Positions 53,201 to 61,563 of a stretch of DNA of 64,000 nt are shown here, piece after piece. The notes beneath the pieces were generated by a model, which searched no databases, was not told the origin of the DNA, and saw only the letters and a list, made by a program, of their open reading frames with translations. The stretch is from Sulfuritalea sp. (lineage in GTDB: Bacteria > Pseudomonadota > Gammaproteobacteria > Burkholderiales > Rhodocyclaceae): assembly GCA_023229685.1 (NCBI GenBank), contig JALNYT010000003.1, positions 232,062-296,061 on the forward strand, written 5' to 3'. Position 1 is the first letter of the stretch. Every line of letters begins with the position of its first letter. A program made the translations under genes and the position numbers.

Positions 53201-53241
53201 GGAGTGCTTTGCCCGCGTCGTTTGCGGGCTTAGCCCACTCC
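53201..53241 (-). other. Nested hairpin between CoA-enzyme gene and AEC carrier
   Basis: Inner stem GCCCGC/GCGGGC (53211-53216, 53224-53229) inside outer arms GGAGTG/CACTCC (53201-53206, 53236-53241), 12 bases past the upstream gene's stop. No T-run; possible mRNA 3'-end or attenuation element. Confidence 0.55.
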
Positions 53242-53253
53242 GCAGGGGCATCA

Positions 53254-54456
53254 TCAGATTACCTGCGCAGAGCGCAAGGCGGCAATTTCCGTTTCCGCAA
53301 AGCCCGCCGCGGCCAGCACCGTTTCGCTGTCGGCACCGGAGGTCGGTGCCGGCGTGGCGTTCGCCCAGGGCCAGGCGGAAAGCTTGAAGGGCGGCGCGTA
53401 CTGTTGGGTGCCGCCGACCTCGACCACCATTTCGCGGGCGACCACTTGCGGGTGCTTGATCGCCTCGTCCATGCGCAGAATCGGCGTGACGCAGCAGTCC
53501 GCTGCAGCGAAGACGGGCTGCCAATGAGTCAGCGGCCGGGCGCCGATCAGGGCGGCCAATTCGCTCTTCACGCGACGGCCTTCGCTGCCTGTGGCGAGAC
53601 CAAAGGGAGCCAGGTCGGGACGCTCGATCGCCACGCAGAGGGCCTGCCAGAACTTGGGTTCCAGGGCGCCGACGGCAAGATAGCGGTCATCGGCAGTGCG
53701 ATACACACCGTAGCAAGGTACACCGCCGGTCAGCAGATCGGCGCCGCGCGGCGCCGGCTGCCCAAGCACCCGCGTGGTTAGCAGCGGAAAGATGGTGTGG
53801 GCCAGCACGGCATCGGTCATCGCCACGTCGACATGACTGCCCTGCCCGCTCGCCTTGGCACCGATCACTGCCGCAAGAACACCTGCCAGCGAAGTAAGCG
53901 CTCCCCCGAGCAGATCGCCGATCTGCAGATTCGGAATCGCCGGCGCCCCGCTGGTGGTGCCGTCATGGGTGCCGATCTGATCGAGCAGCCCGGCAGTGGC
54001 GAGGTAGTTGATGTCGTGGCCGGCGAGTTCCGCCCAGGGGCCGGTCTGACCGTAACCGGTGATGGCGCAATAGACGATGCGCGGATTGATCTCCCGCACC
54101 GTCTGGTAACCGATGCCCAGCTTGTCCACCACGCCGGGACGGAAGCTTTCGAAAATTACGTCGGCATTCTTGGCCAGGCGCAGGAAAACCTCGACGCCCG
54201 CCGCCTGCTTCAAATCCAGGCGCAGGCTCTTCTTGTTGCGATTGACCATGCGAAAGAACATGCTGTCGCCGCCCCTGCCACCCGCCGCGCGTTCGCCGGG
54301 ACCCATCGCGCGGGCATAGTCGCCGGCGCCAGTGTCCTCGATCTTGATCACTTCGGCGCCGAGGTCGGCCAGATGCATGGTCGCCACCGGACCCGGCAGC
54401 AGCCGGGTCAGATCGAGAATGCGCAGACCCGCAAGAGGTCCGCCGGACTCAGTCAT
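53254..54456 (-). CDS. CaiB/BaiF family CoA enzyme, alpha-methylacyl-CoA racemase-like
   Basis: 400-residue family III protein. The N-terminal LRILDLTRLLPGPVATMHLADLGAEVIKIE is the usual fold start. It has GHDINYLATAG with His147 and a later GDLLGG with Asp181. In alpha-methylacyl-CoA racemases this His/Asp pair is catalytic, which favours a racemase over a true CoA-transferase, though transferases share most of the fold. The start overlaps the PaaK-like stop by 8 bases, so the two are probably translated together on one pathway. Confidence 0.85.
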   Translation of the reverse strand: MTESGGPLAGLRILDLTRLLPGPVATMHLADLGAEVIKIEDTGAGDYARAMGPGERAAGGRGGDSMFFRMVNRNKKSLRLDLKQAAGVEVFLRLAKNADVIFESFRPGVVDKLGIGYQTVREINPRIVYCAITGYGQTGPWAELAGHDINYLATAGLLDQIGTHDGTTSGAPAIPNLQIGDLLGGALTSLAGVLAAVIGAKASGQGSHVDVAMTDAVLAHTIFPLLTTRVLGQPAPRGADLLTGGVPCYGVYRTADDRYLAVGALEPKFWQALCVAIERPDLAPFGLATGSEGRRVKSELAALIGARPLTHWQPVFAAADCCVTPILRMDEAIKHPQVVAREMVVEVGGTQQYAPPFKLSAWPWANATPAPTSGADSETVLAAAGFAETEIAALRSAQVI

Positions 54457-55687
54457 ATTTTCTGCTGTCTTCGATCACCTTGCCGTCGTTCGGCAGGCTG
54501 CCGACCGCGACCAGCCTGACTTCGGCGCGCAATTTGGTGATGTCGCGAACGCTGTCGGCGATATTCTTTTCAAGATTCTCGCCCCGGTTCAACCCGGCTT
54601 CGCAACTCAGGGTCATCAAATCGTTGCTGTCCGGATTGGTCACCACCAGTCGCGCGCGGCTGATCTCCGGGTGACGTTTGATCACCGCGGCCACCTGCTC
54701 GGGATGGACGAACATGCCCTTGATCTTGGTGGTCTGATCGGCGCGGCCCATCCATCCCTTGATGCGCATATTGGTGCGGCCGCAGGAGGAAACGCCGGGC
54801 AGGAAAGCCGAAAGGTCGCCGGTGCCGAAGCGGATCAACGGATAGTCGGCATTGAAGGTGGTCACCACCACTTCGCCGACTTCGCCGACCGCCACCGGAT
54901 CGCCGGTACCGGGGCGCACGATCTCGACCACTACGCCCTCATCGACAACCAAACCTTCGCGCGCCTCGGTTTCATAGGCGATGACACCCAGTTCGGCCGT
55001 GGCATAGGCCTGGTATCCGGCAATTCCGCGCGCCAGCAATTCGTCGCGCACCGGCGGCAGAAAGGCTTCACCCGACACCAGAGCCTTGGTCAGCGACGGC
55101 AGCTTGGCGCCGAGTTCGTCGGCCTTTTGCAGCAGGATGCGCAGAAACGATGGGGTACCGACATAGCCGTTGGGTTGCAGGTCGACCATCGCTTCGACCT
55201 GCTGCTCGGTCTGTCCGACACCCGCAGGAAACACGGTACAGCCCAGGGCCTGCGCCCCCGCTTCGAGTATCCAGGCGCCCGGCGTCATGTGGTAGGAGAA
55301 GCTGTTGTGCACCAGGTCGCCGGCGCGAAAACCGGCCGCGTAGAGGGCGCGCGCCGTACGCCAGTAGTCTGCGGCGCGCCCTTCCGGTTCGTAGATCGGC
55401 CCGGGCGAAGAAAATACGCGCGCGAGCTGGCCCCAGCGCGATGCCGCCAGGCCGCCGAACGGACGCTGCTGCTTCTGCAACTCGATCAAGTCGTGTTTGC
55501 GTACCACCGGCAAACCAGCCAGCGCAGCCGCTGAAACAATCGCCGCGGCATCTACCTGCTTCAGGGATTCCGCAAACCAGGCGGTATTGGCCTTGGCATG
55601 TGCGATCTGCTGCGGCAGGCGTGTCGCCAGCGCCGACTCTCTCTCACTTGAGGAGCGGGTTTCAAGAGCGTCGAAATACTTGGACAT
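54449..55687 (-). CDS. PaaK-like (phenylacetate-CoA ligase family) protein with altered ATP loop
   Basis: 412 residues, slightly shorter than PaaK (~437). The adenylation motifs YATAELG (228-234), FGTGD (287-291) and C-terminal GK (402-403) are there, but the usual ATP loop SSGTTGKP is replaced by SSPGPIYEPEG (93-103). It may be a distinct subfamily with a modified nucleotide site or a non-ligase role. The ATG at 55687, preceded by GGAG, is preferred to the one at 55720. Between livF and the CaiB-type gene. Confidence 0.83.
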   Translation of the reverse strand: MSKYFDALETRSSSERESALATRLPQQIAHAKANTAWFAESLKQVDAAAIVSAAALAGLPVVRKHDLIELQKQQRPFGGLAASRWGQLARVFSSPGPIYEPEGRAADYWRTARALYAAGFRAGDLVHNSFSYHMTPGAWILEAGAQALGCTVFPAGVGQTEQQVEAMVDLQPNGYVGTPSFLRILLQKADELGAKLPSLTKALVSGEAFLPPVRDELLARGIAGYQAYATAELGVIAYETEAREGLVVDEGVVVEIVRPGTGDPVAVGEVGEVVVTTFNADYPLIRFGTGDLSAFLPGVSSCGRTNMRIKGWMGRADQTTKIKGMFVHPEQVAAVIKRHPEISRARLVVTNPDSNDLMTLSCEAGLNRGENLEKNIADSVRDITKLRAEVRLVAVGSLPNDGKVIEDSRKYD

Positions 55688-55787
55688 GTCACTTTGCTCC
55701 GATGGTAAGTGAGGGCGCAAAACGCCCGCTTTGCTGCAACCGGCGAGGACTGTGGAGCACCAAGCGATGCAAGGCGCGAAAGGCCGA

Positions 55788-55805
55788 CGTTTAGTTTTCT
55801 AAACG
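55788..55805 (-). other. Inverted repeat between livF and the PaaK-like gene
   Basis: CGTTTAG-TTTT-CTAAACG, a perfect 7-bp stem in a 161-bp gap; a second GGGCG/CGCCC stem lies nearer the PaaK-like start. Could mark an mRNA end or an operator. No promoter is evident in the gap. Confidence 0.45.
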
Positions 55806-55848
55806 AGGCCTTGAGCAACGCCGCAGCGCGCCGCGTGATCCGCAGTAC

Positions 55849-56661
55849 TCATGCGAGCCAGCGTTTGCGGCGGCGGTAGTGTTTGGACTCGCGAAAGCTC
55901 TTGCGCTCCCCCGAAGAGATACCGAGATAGAACTCCTTGACGTCCTCGTTGTTAGCCAGTTCTGCAGCCGCACCCTCCATGACCACGCGGCCGTTCTCGA
56001 GGATGTAGCCAAAATCGGCATAGCGCAGAGCCATGTTGGTGTTCTGCTCGGCCAGCAGAAACGTAACCTTTTCTCGCTGGTTGAGGTCTTTGACGATGCC
56101 GAAAACCTCGTCAACAATCTGTGGCGCCAGCCCCATCGAGGGCTCGTCCAGCAGCACCATGGTCGGATTGGCCATCAGGGCGCGCCCGATGGCACACATC
56201 TGCTGCTCGCCGCCGGAGGTATAGGCCGCCTGACTGGTGCGCCGCTCCTTCAGCCGCGGGAAGTAGTTGTAAACTTTTTCCAGCGTCTGTGCCACCGCCG
56301 CCCGGCCATCACGGCGGGTGTAGCTGCCGGTCATCAGATTTTCTTCGATGGTCAGGTGGCCAAAGCAATGGCGCCCTTCCATGACCTGGACCACGCCGCG
56401 CTTGACCAGATCGGCCGGCGTCAGCGCTTCGATGCGCTCGCCACGACACTCGATCGAACCCTTGGTCACCTCACCGCGCTCTCCCTGCAACAGATTGCTC
56501 ACGGCACGCAGCGTGGTGGTCTTGCCGGCACCGTTGCCGCCGAGCAAAGCCACGATGCTGCCGTCCGGCACGGACAGCGAGACACCTTTGAGCACGAGGA
56601 TGACGTGGTTGTAGATCACCTCGATGCTATTTACGTTGAGAAGGATGTTGGCAGTAGTCAT
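55849..56661 (-). CDS. livF: Branched-chain-amino-acid-type ABC transporter, ATPase LivF
   Basis: 270 residues. Walker A GGNGAGKTTTLRAVS, signature TSGGEQQMCAIGRAL, Walker B VLLDEPSMGLAP and the AEQN switch are present. The start MTTANILLNV at 56661 matches family lengths; the frame opens 11 codons earlier without support. The C-terminal ~25 residues are strongly basic (HYRRRKRWLA), longer than in common LivF. It follows the binding-protein gene after a hairpin-rich gap. Confidence 0.93.
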   Translation of the reverse strand: MTTANILLNVNSIEVIYNHVILVLKGVSLSVPDGSIVALLGGNGAGKTTTLRAVSNLLQGERGEVTKGSIECRGERIEALTPADLVKRGVVQVMEGRHCFGHLTIEENLMTGSYTRRDGRAAVAQTLEKVYNYFPRLKERRTSQAAYTSGGEQQMCAIGRALMANPTMVLLDEPSMGLAPQIVDEVFGIVKDLNQREKVTFLLAEQNTNMALRYADFGYILENGRVVMEGAAAELANNEDVKEFYLGISSGERKSFRESKHYRRRKRWLA

Positions 56662-56699
56662 GTGCTCTTTCGATAGGCGCGGGCGATATTCCAAAACTC

Positions 56700-56740
56700 G
56701 TCCGGGACGCGTCCCGGACGGGGCAAGCGGTGCCCCGTCC
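56700..56740 (-). other. Two overlapping hairpins between the binding-protein gene and livF
   Basis: A 20-base perfect palindrome (56700-56719) and a 10-bp stem with a 5-base loop (56716-56725 with 56731-56740). They share 56716-56719, so only one can form fully at a time. Position after a binding-protein gene recalls mRNA-stabilising elements such as REP after malE. Confidence 0.75.
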
Positions 56741-56764
56741 GGAAGGTCCTCAGTTTCCTTCAGC

Positions 56765-58126
56765 TCACTTCTTGCAGTCTTCCGGGGTGCGTGGCTTGAT
56801 CTTCTTTTCTTCCGCGTACTTTGCGGAAGCCAGCATGATCAACGGACGCAGCACTTTCTGATCCGCCTCGTACCAGTCGGAAGAGAAGTTCCACTTCTTG
56901 CCATCCCAGGTGTGGATACGTGCAAAACCCGATCCCATATGGTCGAGACAGGTGGTGTGCACCGGGCGCATCACGCCGGCAAAACCCAGTGCGTCCAGCG
57001 CCTTCTGGTCGAGGTTGAGGTTTTCAAAGCCCCAGCGCGCCTGCTCGGCCGACACCCACTTGCCCTTGCCGTAGCGCCCTTGCGCCGCCCGCACGCCTTC
57101 GACCGCCAGCATCGACGAAATCAGTCCGCGCATGTAGAGCACTTGGCCGACTTCTTCCTTCGGCCCAGTACCCTGACCCTTGGCATGCAGCTTCTCGAGG
57201 ATCTCCTTGACCACCTTGGCATTCGGCTCGGCGCCATGCTGCATCGCCAGCGCGTTGTAGCCCTTGGCGCCCTCACCCACGTCCTTGACATCCGGCTCGG
57301 CACCCGACCACCAGACCCCGTACATCTTCTCGCGCGGATAGCCGGTGGCCTGCGCTTCCTTAAGGGCCGTCGAGTTCATCACGCCCCAACCCCACAGGAG
57401 GACGTAGTCAGGCTTGTGCTGCCGGATCTGCAGCCAGGTGGCCTTCTGTTCCACCCCCGGAGAAGCCACTGGCAGCAATGAAAGCTCGAAGCCGTGCATC
57501 TTGGCACGTTCCTGCAAGAGTGCGATAGGCTCCTTGCCATAGGGGCTGTCGTGGTAGACGAGCGTGATCTTCTTGCCCTTCAGCTTGTCGAAACCGCCTT
57601 CCTTCTTGGCAATGTGCTGGATCAGAACGTCGGCACCGGACCAATAGGTTCCTACCATCGGGAAGTTCCATTCGAACACGGCGCCGTTGGCCGATTCGCT
57701 GCGACCATAGCCGGCGGTGATGAGGGGAATCTTGTCAACCGGGGCCTTCTCGGTCAGTGCAAAGGTGATGCCCGTCGACAGCGGCTGGAACACGGTCGCG
57801 CCGCCGTGCTTGCCCTTCAGACGCTCGTAGCACTCGACACCGCGGTCGGTGGCATACGCGGTTTCGCATTCCTCCCAGACCACCTTGACGCCATTGATGC
57901 CGCCGCGCGCATTGGTGAGCTTGAGGTAATCGACAAAGCCGTTGGCCCAAGGTACACCGTTGGGGGCATATGGACCGGTACGGTAAGGCAGTGCCGGGAA
58001 GAACTGCTCCTTGGCTTCGGCCTTGGCCGGAGCCTTGGCCGCCGCCTTGGGCGCCTGAGCGAAAGCCGCAGGTGTGGCCAGCAAGCCAATCGCCGCGGCG
58101 ATACCAGCGAGTTTGTGTAGTTTCAT
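56765..58126 (-). CDS. ABC transporter substrate-binding protein (LivK/HmoM-like, Peripla_BP_6)
   Basis: 453 residues. A Sec signal (1-23, ending AAFA) is followed by an Ala/Lys/Pro linker to about 41, then the type I periplasmic-binding fold. GGAGGAG lies seven bases before the ATG at 58126, the best ribosome site in the operon, in line with high expression. It is longer than LivK (~370), like the binding proteins for aromatic or fatty acids in this group. The ligand is not decided; the frame further upstream is a shadow of livM. Confidence 0.9.
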   Translation of the reverse strand: MKLHKLAGIAAAIGLLATPAAFAQAPKAAAKAPAKAEAKEQFFPALPYRTGPYAPNGVPWANGFVDYLKLTNARGGINGVKVVWEECETAYATDRGVECYERLKGKHGGATVFQPLSTGITFALTEKAPVDKIPLITAGYGRSESANGAVFEWNFPMVGTYWSGADVLIQHIAKKEGGFDKLKGKKITLVYHDSPYGKEPIALLQERAKMHGFELSLLPVASPGVEQKATWLQIRQHKPDYVLLWGWGVMNSTALKEAQATGYPREKMYGVWWSGAEPDVKDVGEGAKGYNALAMQHGAEPNAKVVKEILEKLHAKGQGTGPKEEVGQVLYMRGLISSMLAVEGVRAAQGRYGKGKWVSAEQARWGFENLNLDQKALDALGFAGVMRPVHTTCLDHMGSGFARIHTWDGKKWNFSSDWYEADQKVLRPLIMLASAKYAEEKKIKPRTPEDCKK

Positions 58127-58221
58127 ATCTTTGCTCCTCCTTGGATGGTTTAGTGTTACGCGTGCAAAAAACCCGATCTGCGACGTCCGGCAATCCTGCC
58201 CGCCGAGCGCGTTCCTGCCTC

Positions 58222-59298
58222 TTAATGGGGGAAAGGCCACAATCGCAACTTCTCCCTGCCGGTTGACCAAAGACGTGCGATGCCGTGGGGCTCGACGATC
58301 AGGAAGAAGACGATCAGTGCACCGAAGACCGTCACCTCGATGTGCGATACCAGCGCCACCGATACCTCCAACCCGAACAAGCCCCCCAGCAAACCCAGCA
58401 CCTGGTTGAGAAAGGTGGGCAGGACCACGATGAAAGCCGCCCCGAAAAAGCTTCCCGAAATCGCACCCATGCCGCCGATGATGACCATGAACAGCAACTG
58501 AAACGAGCGGTCGATCGAGAATGCCGCCGGCTCCCATGAACCGAGATGGACGAAGCCCCACAAGGCGCCGGCCACGCCGACGTAAAACGAACTGACGGCG
58601 AAGGCGCTGAGCTTGGCATACATCGGACGGATGCCGATCACCGTGGCCGCTACGTCCATGTCGCGAATCGCCATCCACTGCCGGCCGATGCTGCCACGCA
58701 CCAGGTTTTTCGCCATCAGGCTGAAGACGACCAGAATGCCCAGACAAAAAAGATACTTGTCGGTCGGCGTACTGATGGTCCAGCCCAGCAGGTTGATGTC
58801 CGCCACTGAAACCGAACCGGATGACGCATTATTGGTAAACCACTTGATGCGCAGGAAGGCCCAGTCCCAGAAGAACTGCGCGGCCAGAGTCGCGACCGCA
58901 AGATACAGTCCGCGTACACGCAAACTCGGCGCGCCGAACACGATGCCTGCCAAGGCAGCGGCCAAACCGCCGAGCAGAATCGCCGCGAGTGCCGGCATGC
59001 CGTCAACCCGGATCAAAAAATTGTAGGCCGCATAGGCGCCTACCGCCATCGAGGCTCCAGCCCCCAGCGTGATCTGTCCGCAATAGCCGACCAGGATATT
59101 CACGCCCAGCGCTGCCAAGGACAGGATCAGAAAGGGGATCAGAATGGCGCGCAGCAGGTACTCATCGACCAGCAGCGGAACCCCGATGAAGGCAACGGCG
59201 ACGATAGCGAGAATCGCCCAGCGATCCTGCGGAATGGCGAATATCTGCTGATCCGATTGGTACGTGGTCTTGAACTGACCATTTTCTCTATAGAACAT
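58222..59298 (-). CDS. livM: ABC transporter permease LivM
   Basis: 358-residue inner-membrane permease with about ten hydrophobic segments. The LivM signature region GYCGQITLGAGASMAVGAYA and the cytoplasmic SIGRQWMAIRDMDVAATVIG are conserved. The N-terminal 26 residues are a hydrophilic extension. The 104-bp gap to livH and 95-bp gap to the binding protein are larger than normal within an operon. Confidence 0.93.
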   Translation of the reverse strand: MFYRENGQFKTTYQSDQQIFAIPQDRWAILAIVAVAFIGVPLLVDEYLLRAILIPFLILSLAALGVNILVGYCGQITLGAGASMAVGAYAAYNFLIRVDGMPALAAILLGGLAAALAGIVFGAPSLRVRGLYLAVATLAAQFFWDWAFLRIKWFTNNASSGSVSVADINLLGWTISTPTDKYLFCLGILVVFSLMAKNLVRGSIGRQWMAIRDMDVAATVIGIRPMYAKLSAFAVSSFYVGVAGALWGFVHLGSWEPAAFSIDRSFQLLFMVIIGGMGAISGSFFGAAFIVVLPTFLNQVLGLLGGLFGLEVSVALVSHIEVTVFGALIVFFLIVEPHGIARLWSTGREKLRLWPFPH

Positions 59299-59356
59299 CC
59301 GTTGTCCCTCGTATCAGACGCGATCAAATTTTGTTCTAGTTCCGGCCGCTACGCTT

Positions 59357-59420
59357 AACGTGCTGCGCACGTTAGCCTGCACTGAAAAATTATTGATCAT
59401 GTTCATACCCGATCAATAAT
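59357..59420 (-). other. Inverted repeats at the livH end: A/T-rich terminator-like stem plus second hairpin
   Basis: A perfect 10-bp A/T-rich repeat (59389-59398 and 59411-59420, 12-base loop) straddles the livH stop and is followed on the minus strand by a T-run. Just beyond is an 8-bp TAACGTGC/GCACGTTA stem (59356-59374). Possible partial terminator or processing site. Confidence 0.6.
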
Positions 59421-60335
59421 CTTCTCGCCGAACAGCCCTTGCGGTCTGAACAGCAGGAACACCAGAGCCAACATGTAGGCGAACCAGATCTCGATGCCGC
59501 CACCCACATAGGGGCCCAGAAAAACCTCGGACAGTTTTTCGCCGACGCCGATGATCAGGCCGCCGATGATCGCCCCGGGGACCGAGGTCAGGCCGCCGAG
59601 AATAACCACCGGCAAGGCACGCAAGGCCACGGTCGACAGCGAAAACTGTGCGCCCAGCTTGGAACCCCAGATGATGCCCGCCACCAGCGCCGTGATCCCC
59701 GCCACACACCAGACGATCACCCAGATCCTGCCCAGCGGAATCCCGATCGACTGTGCCGCCTGGTGGTCATCCGCCACGGCACGCAGCGCGCGCCCGGTGG
59801 CCGTCTTCTGAAAAAAGATGGTCAGGGCCAGCACCAGCATGGCGGCAATGAAGGCGGCAACGAAGTCTTCCTTGTTGATCAGGATGCCGCCTTCGAAAAC
59901 ACTCTCCAGCACCGTCACCGGCTCTTTCGGCATGCCGACATCGATCTTGTAGATGTCGCTGCCGAAGACGGTCTGACCGATGCCGTCAAGGAAGTAGCCG
60001 ATGCCCAGCGTAGCCATGAGCAGCGTCGCGCCTTCCTGGTTGACCAAGTGGCGCAAGACCAGCCGCTCGATCAGCCAGGCCACGGCAAACATCACCACCA
60101 CGGACACGGCAATGGCCAGCAGGTTGGCCAGGAACAGGTTGTCTTCCATCCCCAGCCAGAGCGGAATCCACTCCGAAAAGCGCGCCATGGACAAGGCGGC
60201 AAACAGCACCATCGCGCCCTGGGCGAAATTGAATACGCCGGAGGCCTTGTAGATCAGCACGAAGCCCAGGGCCACCAGGGAATAAAGCATGCCGCTCATG
60301 AGACCGCCGAGCAGGGTTTCCAGAAAGAAGCTCAT
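59403..60335 (-). CDS. livH: ABC transporter permease LivH
   Basis: 310-residue permease. It contains the LivH features YSLVALGFVLIYKASGVFNFAQGAMV and GRALRAVADDHQAAQSIGIP, and ends in a hydrophilic LFGEKIIDRV. It follows livG by 19 bp. About eight membrane segments. Confidence 0.94.
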   Translation of the reverse strand: MSFFLETLLGGLMSGMLYSLVALGFVLIYKASGVFNFAQGAMVLFAALSMARFSEWIPLWLGMEDNLFLANLLAIAVSVVVMFAVAWLIERLVLRHLVNQEGATLLMATLGIGYFLDGIGQTVFGSDIYKIDVGMPKEPVTVLESVFEGGILINKEDFVAAFIAAMLVLALTIFFQKTATGRALRAVADDHQAAQSIGIPLGRIWVIVWCVAGITALVAGIIWGSKLGAQFSLSTVALRALPVVILGGLTSVPGAIIGGLIIGVGEKLSEVFLGPYVGGGIEIWFAYMLALVFLLFRPQGLFGEKIIDRV

Positions 60336-60354
60336 CGTTCAGGGTCCTCGGAAC

Positions 60355-61533
60355 TTAATGGCTGGCGCCGAGATAGGCGCTGATGACGACAGGGTCGGCG
60401 CGGACCTCGTCGGCCGTGCCTTCGGCGATCTTTTCGCCGTGATCCAGCACGACGACAAAGTCGGAGAGGTCCATCACCACGCCCATGTCGTGCTCGATGA
60501 GCAGGACGGTGGTGCCGAACTGGTCGTTGAGGTCGAGGATGAAGCGGCACATGTCCTGTTTCTCCTCGACGTTCATGCCGGCCATGGGTTCGTCGAGCAG
60601 CAGAAGCTGCGGCTCCATCGCCAGCGCCCGCGCCAGGTCGACGCGCTTTTGCAAACCGTAAGGCAGGCGCCCGACCGGGGTCTTGCGAATATGCTGGATC
60701 TCCAGAAAGTCGATGATCTCCTCGACCTTGAGCCGGTGCTCGAGTTCCTCGCGCTGCGCCGGCCCCAACCAGAATGCCTGCTGCAGCATGTTCGCCTTCA
60801 TCTTCAGATTGCGCCCGGTCATGATGTTGTCAAGCACGCTCATGCCCTTGAACAGCGCTATGTTCTGGAAGGTGCGGGCGATGCCCTGCAAGGCGGCGTC
60901 GTGGGGACGCATCTGGCGGCGCACGTTGCCGAGGAAGGTGATGGTGCCCTCCTGCGGATGGTAAACGCCGTTGATGACATTCAGCATGGAACTCTTGCCG
61001 GCGCCGTTCGGGCCGATGATGGACGAGATCTCGCCGCGCTTGACCTCGAAGCTGACGTCGGTGATGGCCTTGACGCCGCCGAAGCGCAGGGTGACATTCT
61101 CGACGCGCAGGAAAGTCTCGTCCGCCGCGCCGTGTGTTTCGCGCTGGCGCTTGCGCATCTCGCCGAGCGCCAGCAAGGCCTGGTCGCGCGTGTTGTAGAT
61201 GTTCGCCCGGAAAGATTCGCGCCCGGCGCTTTCCCGAATCGCATCCCGGGTGTGGGCGGTCGCATCGACGCGGACGCTGCCCAGGCTGTGGTCGACGTTG
61301 GTGGTCTTGCCGCGCTCGGCGAAGCGCCGCCAGGCTTCCGGCGTAATCACGCAATCGGTATAGACCACCAGGAAGAACCAGCGCCGACCGGTCTCGGCCA
61401 GACGACTTTGCACGGCATCATAAAACGCATCGACCTGGGCCACGTCGGCAAAGGTCAGGCCGGAAAAATCCACCTCCATCGTCGCAATGGCGTCGTGAAA
61501 AGTGATGCGTTCCGAATGGGTCCAGTCAATCAT
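60355..61533 (-). CDS. livG: ABC ATPase LivG fused to an N-terminal STAS-like domain
   Basis: 392 residues; ordinary LivG is about 255. The ATPase occupies about 142-392: Walker A GPNGAGKS (174-181), signature PYGLQ (291-295), Walker B LLLLDEP (310-316) and the switch His348. The first ~132 residues have a beta-alpha repeat pattern (ATMEVDFSG; RRWFFLVVYTD; GSVRVDAT; NIYNTRDQALLALGEMR) that resembles SpoIIAA/STAS proteins. That reading is by pattern only. The start at 61533 lies 30 bases after the ligase stop. An internal Met near residue 126 would give a normal LivG. Confidence 0.88.
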   Translation of the reverse strand: MIDWTHSERITFHDAIATMEVDFSGLTFADVAQVDAFYDAVQSRLAETGRRWFFLVVYTDCVITPEAWRRFAERGKTTNVDHSLGSVRVDATAHTRDAIRESAGRESFRANIYNTRDQALLALGEMRKRQRETHGAADETFLRVENVTLRFGGVKAITDVSFEVKRGEISSIIGPNGAGKSSMLNVINGVYHPQEGTITFLGNVRRQMRPHDAALQGIARTFQNIALFKGMSVLDNIMTGRNLKMKANMLQQAFWLGPAQREELEHRLKVEEIIDFLEIQHIRKTPVGRLPYGLQKRVDLARALAMEPQLLLLDEPMAGMNVEEKQDMCRFILDLNDQFGTTVLLIEHDMGVVMDLSDFVVVLDHGEKIAEGTADEVRADPVVISAYLGASH

Positions 61534-61563
61534 AAGTCGTTCGCCGTGTCCGCTGCTGCTGGT

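Noticed and set aside
58127..58747. Long N-terminal extension of the ABC binding protein
   Set aside because: It is livM read in another frame; the signal peptide and GGAGGAG site place the start at 58126.
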